The notes: generated by a model not told the origin, from the letters alone. A stretch of DNA of 64,000 bases from an uncultured Lentisphaeria bacterium (GCA_949282965.1 CASDQW010000046.1:1-64000), one strand, 5' to 3'; positions 25,375 through 34,257 are shown, counted from the stretch's first letter. A program made the numbers and translations.

Positions 25375-26820
25375 ATGCCGGAAGAACGCAGCATGACGAA
25401 AAGCGCTTCCGCCCCCCTGCCGGCGACGGACCGGGCATTGCCCGCCGATCCGGCCATGGAGCGGGCGGTGCTTTCGGCCATGCTGCGGGAACCGATTCCC
25501 TGCGTGGATATCGCCCTGAGCCAGTTCGGCCGCAATCCGGAGGTGTTTCACTCGCAGGTTCACCGGGAGGTGTTTGCAGCGATTCTCGCACTGGCCGACC
25601 ACCCCCGGAAGCAGGTCGATGTCGTCGCCGTCGCCCATCAGCTGCAGACTGCGGGCAAGCTGGAGGAAATCGGCGGCGAAGTGTTTCTGGCGGAACTGTA
25701 CGGAGCGGTGGCAACCACCGTCAATCTCGAATCCTGGTGTGTCACACTGCGGGAACTGTTTACGCTGCGCCGGATGATCGCGGTCTGCTCCGAAGCCATG
25801 CTGCGCTGTTTCGATCCCGCGGCCAACGCCCCCCGGCTGTTGGAAGAAGTCGAAAGCGCCGTCTACAATATCCGCAATGCGGAAAACAAATCCAACTGCG
25901 CTGAAATCCGGGACTGCATTGTCGACCAGTTCAAATACCTTCAGGACGTTCTTGACGGCAAGATCGAAGTCGGCATTTCCACCGGGTACGCCCAGCTTGA
26001 CGCCTACACCGGCGGTCTGAAACCCGGGGAAATGTTCGTCCTGGCCGCCCGCCCCTCCATCGGGAAAACGTCGCTGGCACTCAACATCATCCGCAACATG
26101 GCCCTGCCGACCCGCACCCCCCGCCCGCGCAAAGTCGCGTTCTTCAGTCTGGAAATGACGACGGAACAGATTGCCCGGCGTCTGCTGTGCACCGAGGCGG
26201 GACTTTCCGAAACCGTCTTCTGGAACAAGACCTTCCAGCCCGGCGACATGAGCAAGCTGACCCAGGCGATCAGCGCCTTCCGGGATGCCCGGATTTACAT
26301 TGATCCGACCGGCGGGTTGACTATCTCGGAGCTGCGCGCCAAGGCACGCAGATTGCGCATGACCCCGGACGCGGACGGAACCCCGTCCATCGACGTGGTG
26401 GTGATCGACTATCTGCAGCTGATGCACGCCGACAACCAGGCGGATGGACGTCAGAATGAAGTTGCAGCCATCTCCAGCGGCATCAAATCTCTGGCCAAGG
26501 ATCTGAACATTCCGGTACTGGTTCTGGCCCAGCTCAACCGCGAAGTGGACAAGACGGCCGGAGCGTCCGCCCGCCCGAAACTTTCCCATCTGCGCGAATC
26601 CGGTGCCATCGAGCAGGATGCCGACATCGTTACCTTCCTGCATCGCAACCGGGACGACGCCAAGGAAGTCTCCTCGGCCTCCCAGAGCGTCGAAGCGGAA
26701 CTGATCCTTGAAAAGAACCGGAACGGTCGCACCGGCGTCATCAAACTGAATTTCTTCCCGACCCGCATGGAATTCACCGCCGCCAGCCCCTATCGCGAAG
26801 AAGACGGACCTCCCGCCTGA
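25375..26820 (+). CDS. dnaB: Replicative DNA helicase DnaB
   Basis: Hexameric 5'-3' helicase of the replication fork. The N-terminal domain (about 20-125) contains PADPAMERAVLSAML. The RecA-like domain has GLKPGEMFVLAARPSIGKTS (Walker A), FFSLEMTTEQIARRLL, VVVIDYLQLM (Walker B) and LSHLRESGAIEQDADIVTFL. At 481 aa it has no intein or insertion. Closes the prs operon. Its last 31 bases overlap the convergent CBM9-like gene. Confidence 0.97.
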   Translation: MPEERSMTKSASAPLPATDRALPADPAMERAVLSAMLREPIPCVDIALSQFGRNPEVFHSQVHREVFAAILALADHPRKQVDVVAVAHQLQTAGKLEEIGGEVFLAELYGAVATTVNLESWCVTLRELFTLRRMIAVCSEAMLRCFDPAANAPRLLEEVESAVYNIRNAENKSNCAEIRDCIVDQFKYLQDVLDGKIEVGISTGYAQLDAYTGGLKPGEMFVLAARPSIGKTSLALNIIRNMALPTRTPRPRKVAFFSLEMTTEQIARRLLCTEAGLSETVFWNKTFQPGDMSKLTQAISAFRDARIYIDPTGGLTISELRAKARRLRMTPDADGTPSIDVVVIDYLQLMHADNQADGRQNEVAAISSGIKSLAKDLNIPVLVLAQLNREVDKTAGASARPKLSHLRESGAIEQDADIVTFLHRNRDDAKEVSSASQSVEAELILEKNRNGRTGVIKLNFFPTRMEFTAASPYREEDGPPA

Positions 26821-27683
26821 TGCGCTTCACCACCGTCGCCGTGCTCCGGAAGCGGTGCCGGTGCCGCCTCGGAATCCCCCTGAAAATACAAATACCCGAA
26901 TTCCTCCGGCAAATGAAATTGCCGTTTTGACAGACGTGCCCAGCTGAGCCAGTGCGGATTGGCCTCGTTTTCCCCGATTTTGTAGAAATTGGCGCGCCAC
27001 GGCTGCCGCAGCAGATCCGGCGTGATCTTCCTTTCGGAATATTTCTCCAGCAGCGAAAAGGGCACTCGGAAGCGCACCTGCCAGCAGCGGAAGGAATCAT
27101 CCGCCGTCAGGATTTTTTCCGGCAGCGTGCTCCGTACCTGCAACTGCAGCAATTCCCCGGGCGTAAAAAACATTTCGGCCCGTCTGCGGATGTCGTTGTC
27201 CGGCGGATACCGGTTATAACGGGCCACCAGCGCTCCACGGGGGGTCAGCTCAAAGTTGAAGAAATGCCAGTCCGGTCCCGGCAGCCGTAGAAAAAATTCC
27301 ACACAGCTGTCCTGCCAGACTTCGCCCTGATTTTCCTCCCGCGACAGAACGTAGCGGTCCAGCACCAGAAAAATCACCTGGATTCCTTCCCGGTCGTACA
27401 GCAGCCGGAACTTCGTCTCCGGCACAAACCGCGTCGGCCGATCCGGACACCAGAACAGGTTATCGACCGCGCCGGTTTCCGCATTCTGCCAGAAAGGCGC
27501 CGTCCACCAGTCGTCCGCCGTCGCCGGTCCGGTACTTGCCGCAATCCGGTAACGGTAATATTCCGGAACCGGAACCGGCCGCTCCAGCATGCCGTCCAAG
27601 GGTTCCGCCGCCATCGTTCCGCCGGCCATCATCCCCAACAACAGCAGGCCGGCTCCCCGCATCAGCCATTCAGTCAAACGCAA
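26790..27683 (-). CDS. Secreted CBM9-like carbohydrate-binding protein
   Basis: The 297-residue exported protein has a signal peptide with LLLLGMMAGGTMAA. The mature part matches family-9-like carbohydrate-binding modules: WWTAPFWQN, FRLLYDREGIQVIFLVLD, QDSCVEFFLRLPG, FNFELTPRGALVARY, then RVPFSLLEKY. I start it at TTG 27683, which has AAAGGGA 7 bases upstream and overlaps the preceding gene by 14 bases. The ATG at 27662 lacks a ribosome site and would shorten the signal peptide. Its 3' end overlaps dnaB. Probably binds sugar polymers; no catalytic domain is seen. Confidence 0.8.
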   Translation of the reverse strand: MRLTEWLMRGAGLLLLGMMAGGTMAAEPLDGMLERPVPVPEYYRYRIAASTGPATADDWWTAPFWQNAETGAVDNLFWCPDRPTRFVPETKFRLLYDREGIQVIFLVLDRYVLSREENQGEVWQDSCVEFFLRLPGPDWHFFNFELTPRGALVARYNRYPPDNDIRRRAEMFFTPGELLQLQVRSTLPEKILTADDSFRCWQVRFRVPFSLLEKYSERKITPDLLRQPWRANFYKIGENEANPHWLSWARLSKRQFHLPEEFGYLYFQGDSEAAPAPLPEHGDGGEAHQAGGPSSSR

Positions 27684-28710
27684 CGCACAATCCCTTTCTG
27701 ATCGTGACGGCCTCCGCCGTCGGCTGCGGGGTCCCCGTCTCCGCATCGTACCGGAAACGGCAGATCGTCCCGCTCCGTTCATTGGCCACCCACAGATGCC
27801 GCCCGTCCGGTTCAAACGCAAAATCCCGCGGCCAATCGCCCCCCGTCGGCACCGTTCGCAGCAATCGGAGTTGCCCCTCCCCATCCGCCGTCAGAACGGC
27901 CAGGGTATTCTGCCCCCGGTTGGACACCAGCAGGAAACGCCCGTCGGGGCTGTTCCGGATCGCCGCCGGGTAATTTTCCACGTTCACGCCGTCCGGCAGC
28001 GTCGAAATCGTCGCGATCCGTTCCGGCGGCATGTTCCCCCGCCAGCGGAAAGAACTGACCGTGCTGCCCAGTTCTCCCGCCACAAAGAAGAATTCCCCCC
28101 GCCACACCAGATGCCGCGGCCCCGTTCCCGGCGGCAGTTCCGCCCGGAATGCCGCCGGCGCCTTCACCCCGGCAACCGGATCATACTCGTAAAACAACAC
28201 CGCGTCGATCCCCAGATCCACCGCCGCCAGGTACGCCCCGTCCGGCGTAAAGCCGACAAAATGCGCATGCGGCCCCTCCTGCCGCGGCGTCGGACCGTTT
28301 CCGGCGTGGCGGATGCCCCGTCCTGTCGTCGGCAATCCGCCCTCCATCCGGTATTCCGCCAGGGTTCCGTCCCCGTAATTGGCTACATAGAGAAACCGCT
28401 CGTCCGGGCTCAGCACCAGATGGCAACTGACCGTGCCCAATGCCGGGACCCGCGTCTCCAGCCGGGTCCGACCGTCGTCCACCAGACGGAACACCGCCAG
28501 TTCACCGGTTTCGGACAAAGTTCCGTACAAGCGCTGCCGGTCGCGACTCCAGATCGTATAATTCAAACCCGGAGCCGAAACAAAATCCGTGACCTCCCAG
28601 CGACCGTCCCCCCGCCGTTCCACCCGGTATAACCCGCCGCCTTCCCGCGCCGAGGCCTCGGAACCGATCCTCAGAATTACCGGTGCGGGATTCGCCATCC
28701 TCTCGCTCAT
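27670..28710 (-). CDS. Lactonase-family seven-bladed beta-propeller protein
   Basis: The 346-residue protein resembles the 6-phosphogluconolactonase (YbhE-type) propeller family. Repeated blade motifs include LSPDERFLYVANYGDGTLAEY, GPHAHFVGFTPDGAYLAAVDLG, NSPDGRFLLVSNRGQNTLAV and FEPDGRHLWVANERSGTI (each given in part). The start at 28710 has a very strong GGAGGAGAGG site. An in-frame ATG at 28815 would add a signal-peptide-like helix (KLAAVWLLASTGI), so a secreted form cannot be excluded. Lies with the CBM9-like gene and AraC regulator; it may hydrolyse a sugar lactone. Confidence 0.82.
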   Translation of the reverse strand: MSERMANPAPVILRIGSEASAREGGGLYRVERRGDGRWEVTDFVSAPGLNYTIWSRDRQRLYGTLSETGELAVFRLVDDGRTRLETRVPALGTVSCHLVLSPDERFLYVANYGDGTLAEYRMEGGLPTTGRGIRHAGNGPTPRQEGPHAHFVGFTPDGAYLAAVDLGIDAVLFYEYDPVAGVKAPAAFRAELPPGTGPRHLVWRGEFFFVAGELGSTVSSFRWRGNMPPERIATISTLPDGVNVENYPAAIRNSPDGRFLLVSNRGQNTLAVLTADGEGQLRLLRTVPTGGDWPRDFAFEPDGRHLWVANERSGTICRFRYDAETGTPQPTAEAVTIRKGLCVAFD

Positions 28711-28926
28711 TTCCTCTCCTCCCGTCAGGATTCCCGTCGATGCCAGAAGCCACACCGCCGCCAGCTTCCCGGCGCGGCGACAACCGGTCAGGCATCGGAT
28801 ACTGTTTATCAACATACCTTCCCGTTCTTCATTTTGCAACTCATTCCCGCCGGACAAACCGTGCAACCTCCGAAACACACCGGCTACGCCGCGCCCCAGC
28901 CCCCATTCCGCGTTTTCAGCATATTC

Positions 28927-29706
28927 TCAGGATACCGGATAAGGCCGATAACGACGTCGATATTCGGCGGGAGGAATGCCGACTGTCTGGCGAAACTGCC
29001 GATAAAACACCTCCAGAGATTCAAATCCGCATTCAGCGGCGATGAATTTGACGGGCGCCTCGCCGCCGGCCAGCAGCAGTCGGGCCCGGTTCAGACGTTT
29101 GCGCAGCAGCCAGCGATGCGGCGAGCTGTGCAGATGTTCCCGGAAAAGCGCGAAAAGATACGGTCGGCTAACGCCCCCCGCCGCCGCGAGCTCCTCCGCC
29201 GAAAGCGCCTCCGCATAATGCTCCTCCATATACTGCAGAATCTGCCGCAGCGGTTTCGGGTAAAGGGTTTTCACCGCCGGTCCGGCGCTCAGCGCCCGCC
29301 AGGCGAGAGCCGCGTAGGCGTAAGCTGTCAGCGCCTGCCGGTCATAGCGCTGCTCATGAAACGCCGCCAGCATTTCCGCACCGAACTCCACCGCCGCCTC
29401 CGGCGGCTCCCAGATCGTTACCCGTCCGACAGGCCGGTTCGGCACGTCCACTTCGAATTTGAACACCGCGCACCGATAAGGATCTTCTTCCGGGGTCCGG
29501 TGCACCGTCCATTCCCCGGGACAGTGCCAGAACATCGCACCGCGCCCGAACACGGTCTCCATGCCTTCCTGTTCAAAAAACACCCGGCCGCCGGTGATCA
29601 ACTCCACCAGCTCCGTATGTTCCGGGATCTGCACCGGCGTCACCCGCCGATCCGCAGGAGCGGAATAAAAACTCACCGCCGCCAGGCGTTTCACATGATC
29701 ATACAT
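28927..29706 (-). CDS. AraC-family transcriptional regulator
   Basis: The 259-residue regulator has an N-terminal cupin-like sugar-sensing domain (about 1-140: TELVELITGGRVFFEQEG, MFWHCPGEWTVHRTP). The C-terminal double helix-turn-helix (about 155-255) has ALSAEELAAAGGVSRPYLFALFREH and FIAAECGFESLEVFYRQFRQTVGIPPAEYRRRY (given in part). It is divergent from the isomerase/oxidoreductase pair. Direct repeats in the shared intergenic region are candidate binding sites. Likely a sugar-responsive activator of those genes; the effector is unknown. Confidence 0.92.
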   Translation of the reverse strand: MYDHVKRLAAVSFYSAPADRRVTPVQIPEHTELVELITGGRVFFEQEGMETVFGRGAMFWHCPGEWTVHRTPEEDPYRCAVFKFEVDVPNRPVGRVTIWEPPEAAVEFGAEMLAAFHEQRYDRQALTAYAYAALAWRALSAGPAVKTLYPKPLRQILQYMEEHYAEALSAEELAAAGGVSRPYLFALFREHLHSSPHRWLLRKRLNRARLLLAGGEAPVKFIAAECGFESLEVFYRQFRQTVGIPPAEYRRRYRPYPVS

Positions 29707-29746
29707 TTTTTTTACTTTCCGACCGTCGGAGAAAAAAACCCACTTG

Positions 29747-29830
29747 CATATTTTCTGTCAAATAATCATACTTTTCATCAATTGCGATTCCGCAATTCAT
29801 ACCATATACTATATAGAGAACATACTTTCC
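29747..29830 (+). promoter_or_regulatory. AraC-type operator and promoter of the isomerase operon
   Basis: Direct repeats CATATTTTCT (29747-29756) and CATACTTTTC (29767-29776) start exactly 20 bp apart and end 5 bp before a TTGCGA (29782-29787), 17-base spacer, TATACT (29805-29810) promoter. A third copy, CATACTTTCC (29821-29830), sits just past the start point. A 7-bp inverted repeat AATTGCG/CGCAATT (29780-29797) spans the -35. Repeat 1 adjoins a minus-strand TTGACA (29756-29761) that may drive the regulator itself. Confidence 0.55.
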
Positions 29831-29872
29831 GTTAAAAAAAGGTCAAGCACCAAAACAGGAGGAAATGGAAAA

Positions 29873-30670
29873 ATGTTGCGTCCCGTAGCCGTTCAGTTGT
29901 ATTCCCTGCGCGAACAGGCCGAAAAAGATTTCGTGGCGGTTCTGAAGAAGGTCGCGGACATCGGTTACAAGGCCGTTGAACCGGCCGGCTTCTGGAACCT
30001 GCGCCCGAGCGAATTCAAGAAAATCATCGCCGACCTCGGTCTGGAAATGTATTCCTCGCACTCCCCCTGGGCCCGTCCCAACAACCTCGGAGAATGCATG
30101 GAAATCGCCTCCATCCTGGGACTGGACAAGATCGTCTGCGGTTATGGTCCGGAAGAATTCCGCGACATGGACGCGATCAAGCGCACCGCCGAACAGACGT
30201 CGAAAATGGCCGAAATCGTCGGCAAACAGGGCTTCACGCTCTTCCAGCACAATCATTACTGGGAATTCGACCGCCTCGACGGCCGGATCAAATACGACAT
30301 CTACGCCGAACTCTGTCCGGAAGTCAAATTTGAAATCGACTCTTTCTGGTCCACTAATTTCGGCGCGGAAGATCCGGTGGCCATGCTCAAACTTTTCGGA
30401 GACCGGGTCATCCTGCTGCACATGAAGGACGGTTCGCTCAAACGCACCGATGAGGGGCTTCGCATCGTCAACGGCATCTACGACAACAAGGCCGACCTGC
30501 GTCCGCTGGGCACCGGCGACCTGCCGATCGCCGACCTGATCGCGGCCGCCCCGGCCACCGTCGGCAGTGTGGTCATCGAGCTGGATTACTGCAATACCGA
30601 AATGGTGCGGGCTCTGGAAATCAGTTATCAGTTCGTCACCTCCTCCGGTCTGCTCGTCGGCAACAAATAA
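29873..30670 (+). CDS. Sugar phosphate isomerase/epimerase (xylose isomerase-like TIM barrel)
   Basis: The 265-residue cytoplasmic TIM-barrel protein is of the AP-endonuclease-2/IolE type. Motifs: VAVQLYSLREQAEKDF, ADIGYKAVEPAGFW, LFQHNHYWEF, VKFEIDSFWSTN, VILLHMKDGS and SVVIELDYC; the Glu/Asp/His residues are the metal ligands. The ATG at 29873 follows AGGAGG by 10 bases. Another ATG 9 bases upstream is out of frame. First gene of a two-gene operon with a Gfo/Idh oxidoreductase, the usual partnership for converting cyclitols or keto-sugars. Confidence 0.9.
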   Translation: MLRPVAVQLYSLREQAEKDFVAVLKKVADIGYKAVEPAGFWNLRPSEFKKIIADLGLEMYSSHSPWARPNNLGECMEIASILGLDKIVCGYGPEEFRDMDAIKRTAEQTSKMAEIVGKQGFTLFQHNHYWEFDRLDGRIKYDIYAELCPEVKFEIDSFWSTNFGAEDPVAMLKLFGDRVILLHMKDGSLKRTDEGLRIVNGIYDNKADLRPLGTGDLPIADLIAAAPATVGSVVIELDYCNTEMVRALEISYQFVTSSGLLVGNK

Positions 30671-30700
30671 GTTCTTTTACGCTACTGGGAGATTATTGTC

Positions 30701-31822
30701 ATGAAAACCACCAAAGTCGGCATCATCGGCTGCGGCATGATCAGCGACACCTATTTCAAGGCCGCGACCAAGTTCCGCATCCTGGAAGTCGTCGCCTGCT
30801 CGGACATTATCCCGTCCCGCTCCGCGGCGAAAAAGGAACTCTACGGCGTTCCCAATGTGACCAACGAGGAACTCCTCGCCAATCCGGAGATTGAAATCGT
30901 CCTCAATCTTACGCCGCCGCAGGTGCATTCGAAAATCGCGATCGACACCCTGAACGCCGGGAAACACGCCTATTCGGAAAAACCCTTCGGCGTGGACGCC
31001 GCCGACGCCGCCAAAGTCATGAAGCTGGCGAAGGAAAAAGGCCTGCGTGTCGGCTGCGCGCCGGATACCTTCCTCGGCGGCGGCCAGCAGACCGCCCGCA
31101 AACTGATCGACGACGGCTGGATCGGCAAACCGCTCTCCGGCACCGCCATCGTCATGGGGCGCGGTCCGGAAAAATGGGGCCAGGCCCCGTTCTTCTACGA
31201 TTACGGCGCGGGCCCGATGCTGGACCTCGGCCCGTATTACATGACCGCGCTGGTCAACCTGCTCGGCCCGGCAAAAAGCGTCATCGCCCGGACCACCAAG
31301 GGCTTCGACTACCGGACGCTCGGCGCGGAAGTCAGCGAAACCTATCAGGGGATCTACAAGCCGTATGACCGGTATCCGGTCAACGTCACCACCCACCTGA
31401 CCGGTGTCATCGAATTTCAGTGCGGCGCGCTGATCACCGTGATTGCCAGTTTCGACTGCTACAAGCACGGCCACAATCCGATCGAAATCTACGGCACCGA
31501 AGGTTCGCTGCAGGTCCCCGATCCCAATACCTTTGACGGCCCGGTGCGGGTGTTCCGCAACGGTTACGCCGACTGGGAAAACGTGCCGCTGACCTTCGGC
31601 TATACCGAAAACAGCCGGAGCATCGGCGCCGCCGATATGGCCTATGCCCTGCGCAGCGGCCGGGCGCATCGCGCCTCCGGCGAACAGGCCAACCACGTGC
31701 TCGAAATCATGCTGGCGTTCGACAAATCCAGCAAACTCGGCACCCGGGTCGACCTGGAAACCACCTGCCAGCGGCCGGCCCCCCTGCCGCTCGGTCTGGA
31801 ACCGGGCGAACTGCCGGAATAA
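30701..31822 (+). CDS. Gfo/Idh/MocA-family oxidoreductase
   Basis: The 373-residue NAD(P)-dependent dehydrogenase has VGIIGCGMISDTYF (dinucleotide fold), GKHAYSEKPFGVD (family EKP motif with the catalytic Lys) and YDYGAGPMLDLGPYYMTALV. The C-terminal domain supplies the substrate pocket. It differs from the Gfo/Idh protein at 7.7-8.7 kb, which has EKC. It lies 30 bases after the isomerase with a GGGAGA site; a long terminator follows. Probably acts on the same sugar as the isomerase. Confidence 0.93.
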   Translation: MKTTKVGIIGCGMISDTYFKAATKFRILEVVACSDIIPSRSAAKKELYGVPNVTNEELLANPEIEIVLNLTPPQVHSKIAIDTLNAGKHAYSEKPFGVDAADAAKVMKLAKEKGLRVGCAPDTFLGGGQQTARKLIDDGWIGKPLSGTAIVMGRGPEKWGQAPFFYDYGAGPMLDLGPYYMTALVNLLGPAKSVIARTTKGFDYRTLGAEVSETYQGIYKPYDRYPVNVTTHLTGVIEFQCGALITVIASFDCYKHGHNPIEIYGTEGSLQVPDPNTFDGPVRVFRNGYADWENVPLTFGYTENSRSIGAADMAYALRSGRAHRASGEQANHVLEIMLAFDKSSKLGTRVDLETTCQRPAPLPLGLEPGELPE

Positions 31823-31858
31823 GCGCCGGCTGTTTTTCCAGCCGCCGGAACCGGAGGT

Positions 31859-31884
31859 GTGCCGCCAGCGACGCGGCACGTTTT
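31859..31884 (+). terminator. Stem-loop after the oxidoreductase operon
   Basis: GTGCCGC/GCGGCAC form a 7-bp stem with a 7-base loop, followed by GTTTT. It may be a first, weak terminator. Confidence 0.45.
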
Positions 31885-31909
31885 CCCAGGCGGCGGCCCA
31901 ATGAGGATC

Positions 31910-31957
31910 GCGTTTCACCGTTCCGATGCGTTGAACGGTGAAACGCGGTGATTTTTT
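31910..31957 (+). terminator. Long hairpin terminator of the isomerase/oxidoreductase operon
   Basis: A perfect 14-bp stem (31910-31923 with 31933-31946) and 9-base loop is followed after five bases by six T. It separates the sugar operon from rpsD. Confidence 0.75.
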
Positions 31958-31969
31958 CGGAGAAACGCC

Positions 31970-31998
31970 TTGACATTCTCTCCGGAACGGAGTATGGT
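31970..31998 (+). promoter_or_regulatory. Promoter of rpsD
   Basis: Consensus TTGACA (31970-31975), a 17-base spacer and TATGGT (31993-31998) give a leader of about 120 bases. S4 autoregulates its own leader in other bacteria; I cannot define such a fold here. Confidence 0.65.
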
Positions 31999-32125
31999 AA
32001 AAGATCGCAGTTTTCCGTTATTGCGACACCGCCGGGTTGCGGCCCCATGAACAAGGCTTGACGCCGGGATCCGCGCGGGACCATTCAAACCAGAAGCAAA
32101 TGCTTCAAACAGAAAGGGATTGGTT

Positions 32126-32737
32126 ATGCCAACCGCAAGTCGAGCGAAACACAAGTTCTGCCGTCGCATCGGCCAGTGCATCTGGGGATGCCCGAACTGC
32201 CCCACCGTCAAAGGCATGGCTCGTGCCTATCCGGCCGGCCCGCATGGCAAAGGCCGCCGCTCCAAGCTCTCCACCTATGGCGAACTGCTGATCGAAAAGC
32301 AGAAACTCAAAAATTACTACGCCATCAGCGAAAAGCAGCTGCAGATCGCTTACACCAAGGCGAAATCCGGTACCGGTCAGGCCGGGGAAAAGCTGTTCAG
32401 CTCCCTGGAAACCCGTCTGGATGCGCTGGTTTATCGTGCCGGTTTTGCGCCGACGATTTTTGCCGCTAAACAGTATGTGAACCACGGCCACATTCTCGTG
32501 GACGGGAAAAAAGTGGACCGCGCCTCCTGCCGGGTCAAAGAAGGTCAGGTCATCTCGATCAATGCCGAAAAATCCCCGGCCATCGCTGAAGCCGCCAAAA
32601 AAAGCAACTCCACCATCCCGGCTTATCTGGAAGTCGATCGCGACAACCTGAAAGCCACGCTGGTCCGGATGCCGCAGGCGGACGAAATTCCGGTCAACGT
32701 CAAGATCATGAGCGTGATCGAATACTACGCCCGTTAA
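32126..32737 (+). CDS. rpsD: 30S ribosomal protein S4
   Basis: The 203-residue primary 16S-binding protein nucleates small-subunit assembly. The N-terminus has Cys12, Cys18, Cys22 and Cys25 (CRRIGQCIWGCPNC), suggesting a zinc-binding form with unusual spacing. AYPAGPHGKGRR and the S4 RNA-binding domain (LETRLDALVYRAGFAPTIF, then AKQYVNHGHILVDGKKVD) follow. The ATG at 32126 has AAAGGGA 6 bases upstream. It is monocistronic here, outside the alpha operon. Confidence 0.96.
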   Translation: MPTASRAKHKFCRRIGQCIWGCPNCPTVKGMARAYPAGPHGKGRRSKLSTYGELLIEKQKLKNYYAISEKQLQIAYTKAKSGTGQAGEKLFSSLETRLDALVYRAGFAPTIFAAKQYVNHGHILVDGKKVDRASCRVKEGQVISINAEKSPAIAEAAKKSNSTIPAYLEVDRDNLKATLVRMPQADEIPVNVKIMSVIEYYAR

Positions 32738-32767
32738 CCATACCTGCCACATGGCAGAATGGAGGAC

Positions 32768-32802
32768 AAGCGCCGTTTCCTCTCCGGGAGCGGCGCTTTT
32801 CT
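32768..32802 (+). terminator. Terminator of rpsD
   Basis: AAGCGCCG (32768-32775) pairs with CGGCGCTT (32791-32798), and TTCTT follows. Confidence 0.7.
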
Positions 32803-32887
32803 TATGGTTTTCCCATTTCCGGCAACGAAATCATTCCGAAAGTTTACGAAAAACCATTTCTATTTCGACAAATCCTGGATTCGTCGC

Positions 32888-32916
32888 TTGCTTTTCATAA
32901 ATTGCGGGTGTAATTG
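32888..32916 (+). promoter_or_regulatory. Possible promoter of the parvulin gene
   Basis: TTGCTT (32888-32893), 17 bases, TAATTG (32911-32916). The -10 match is modest. Confidence 0.4.
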
Positions 32917-33025
32917 TTTATCTGGAGAAAAAAATGCGTTACCCGCAGCGGATTTCGTCATTGAGATTCGGACGGGGGGACCGGATCATCCGGATCGAAC
33001 AAGAACAGGAAAGGATTTCTGAACA

Positions 33026-34174
33026 ATGAACGCAAAAATGTTGAGCCTGACTCTGGCAGCCGGGGCGTTGATGGTCCAATTGACCGCCGCCGAACAGCCG
33101 GCCGCCGCACCCGCCGCAGCCAAGCCCGCCACACCCGCCGCAGCTGCGCCCGCCGCGGAAAAACCGGCGCAGAATGCGGAACAAAAGGACATCTGGAGTT
33201 TTCTGCCTCCGGTTGTCGCCCGGGTCAACGGCAAAGATATCACCAAACAGGAGTTCGTCGATGTCATGACCGCCCAGCTCAAGGGGCCCGACGGCAAGAT
33301 TCCGCCGATGATCACCGCGGAACTGCTTGAACGGGTCGCCCCGATGCAGGTCAAGGCCTTCGTCGATCAGAAACTGTTGCTGGCCGCCGCGGAAAAGGCC
33401 GGCTTCAAACCCTCCGCCGAACTGGTGAAAAACACCATGAAGGAACAGCTTGACGCCATGCCCAAGGAACAGCGGGAAATGGTCAAGCTGCAGCTTCAGA
33501 TGACCGGCAAGAGCGAAGATGCCTACATTGATGAAATGGCCAAGAACCCGACCATTCAGGAAAGTTTCGCCATTGAACGCTATCTGGACAAGACGGTCGT
33601 GTCGAAGATCACCGTCGCCGATGCGGAGGCCAAAGCCTATTATGATGCGAACGTCTCGCGTTTCAAGGAACCCGCCGATCCGGCCAACACCATTCGTGCT
33701 TCGCACATCCTGATCAGCACCCCGGACAAGGCGACCAAGGAACAGCTCGACGCCGCCAAAGCCAAGGCGGAAGCGATCCTGGCCGATCTCAAGAAGAATC
33801 CGGCCGGCTTCGAAGCCGCCGCCAAAGCCAACAGCGATTGCCCCAGCAAGGAAAACGGCGGATCGCTCGGTGCCTTCGGCAAGGGCCAGATGGTCAAGGA
33901 ATTCGAAGAAGCCGCCTTCGCCCTCAAGGAAGGCGAACTCTCCGGCGTGGTGAAGACCCAGTTCGGATACCATATCATCCGGCGTGATGCCGCGCAGCAA
34001 GAAAAAACCATCCCATTTGAAGAAGTCAAGGACCGTCTGCTGGAAGGCCTCAAGGGACAGAAGGCCCAGGCCGAAGTGGAAAAGATGCTGACGGAACTCG
34101 AAACCGCTAACAAGGCGGAATTTCTGGTCAAAGCCCCGGAACCGACTCCGGCTCCGGCAGTGCCAACCAAGTAA
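33026..34174 (+). CDS. Secreted parvulin-type peptidyl-prolyl isomerase (SurA/PpiC-like)
   Basis: The 382-residue periplasmic foldase has a signal peptide (MNAKMLSLTLAAGALMVQLTAA) and an Ala/Pro-rich spacer (about 22-50). The SurA-like N-terminal helical chaperone region (about 55-220) starts VVARVNGKDITKQEF. The rotamase domain (about 225-330) has ASHILIS, DCPSKENGGSLGAFGKGQMV, AAFALKEGELSGVVKTQFGYHII (in part), all parvulin marks. A C-terminal helix and Pro/Thr tail follow. Likely helps fold outer-membrane or secreted proteins. Confidence 0.93.
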   Translation: MNAKMLSLTLAAGALMVQLTAAEQPAAAPAAAKPATPAAAAPAAEKPAQNAEQKDIWSFLPPVVARVNGKDITKQEFVDVMTAQLKGPDGKIPPMITAELLERVAPMQVKAFVDQKLLLAAAEKAGFKPSAELVKNTMKEQLDAMPKEQREMVKLQLQMTGKSEDAYIDEMAKNPTIQESFAIERYLDKTVVSKITVADAEAKAYYDANVSRFKEPADPANTIRASHILISTPDKATKEQLDAAKAKAEAILADLKKNPAGFEAAAKANSDCPSKENGGSLGAFGKGQMVKEFEEAAFALKEGELSGVVKTQFGYHIIRRDAAQQEKTIPFEEVKDRLLEGLKGQKAQAEVEKMLTELETANKAEFLVKAPEPTPAPAVPTK

Positions 34175-34192
34175 CGGTTGTTTCATCTCCTT

Positions 34193-34227
34193 CCCCGGCG
34201 CCGACGGCGTCGGGGATTTTTTTTTTT
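34193..34227 (+). terminator. Terminator of the parvulin gene
   Basis: A very GC-rich stem (CCCCGGCG with CGTCGGGG, one G-U) is followed by A and an 11-base T-run. Confidence 0.85.
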
Positions 34228-34257
34228 ACCGGGCCGGATTCGACGGTGCCGGCACAC

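Noticed and set aside
24523-26643. A 706-codon minus-strand open frame opposite rpsR, rplI and dnaB
   Set aside because: Antisense shadow of three well-identified genes.
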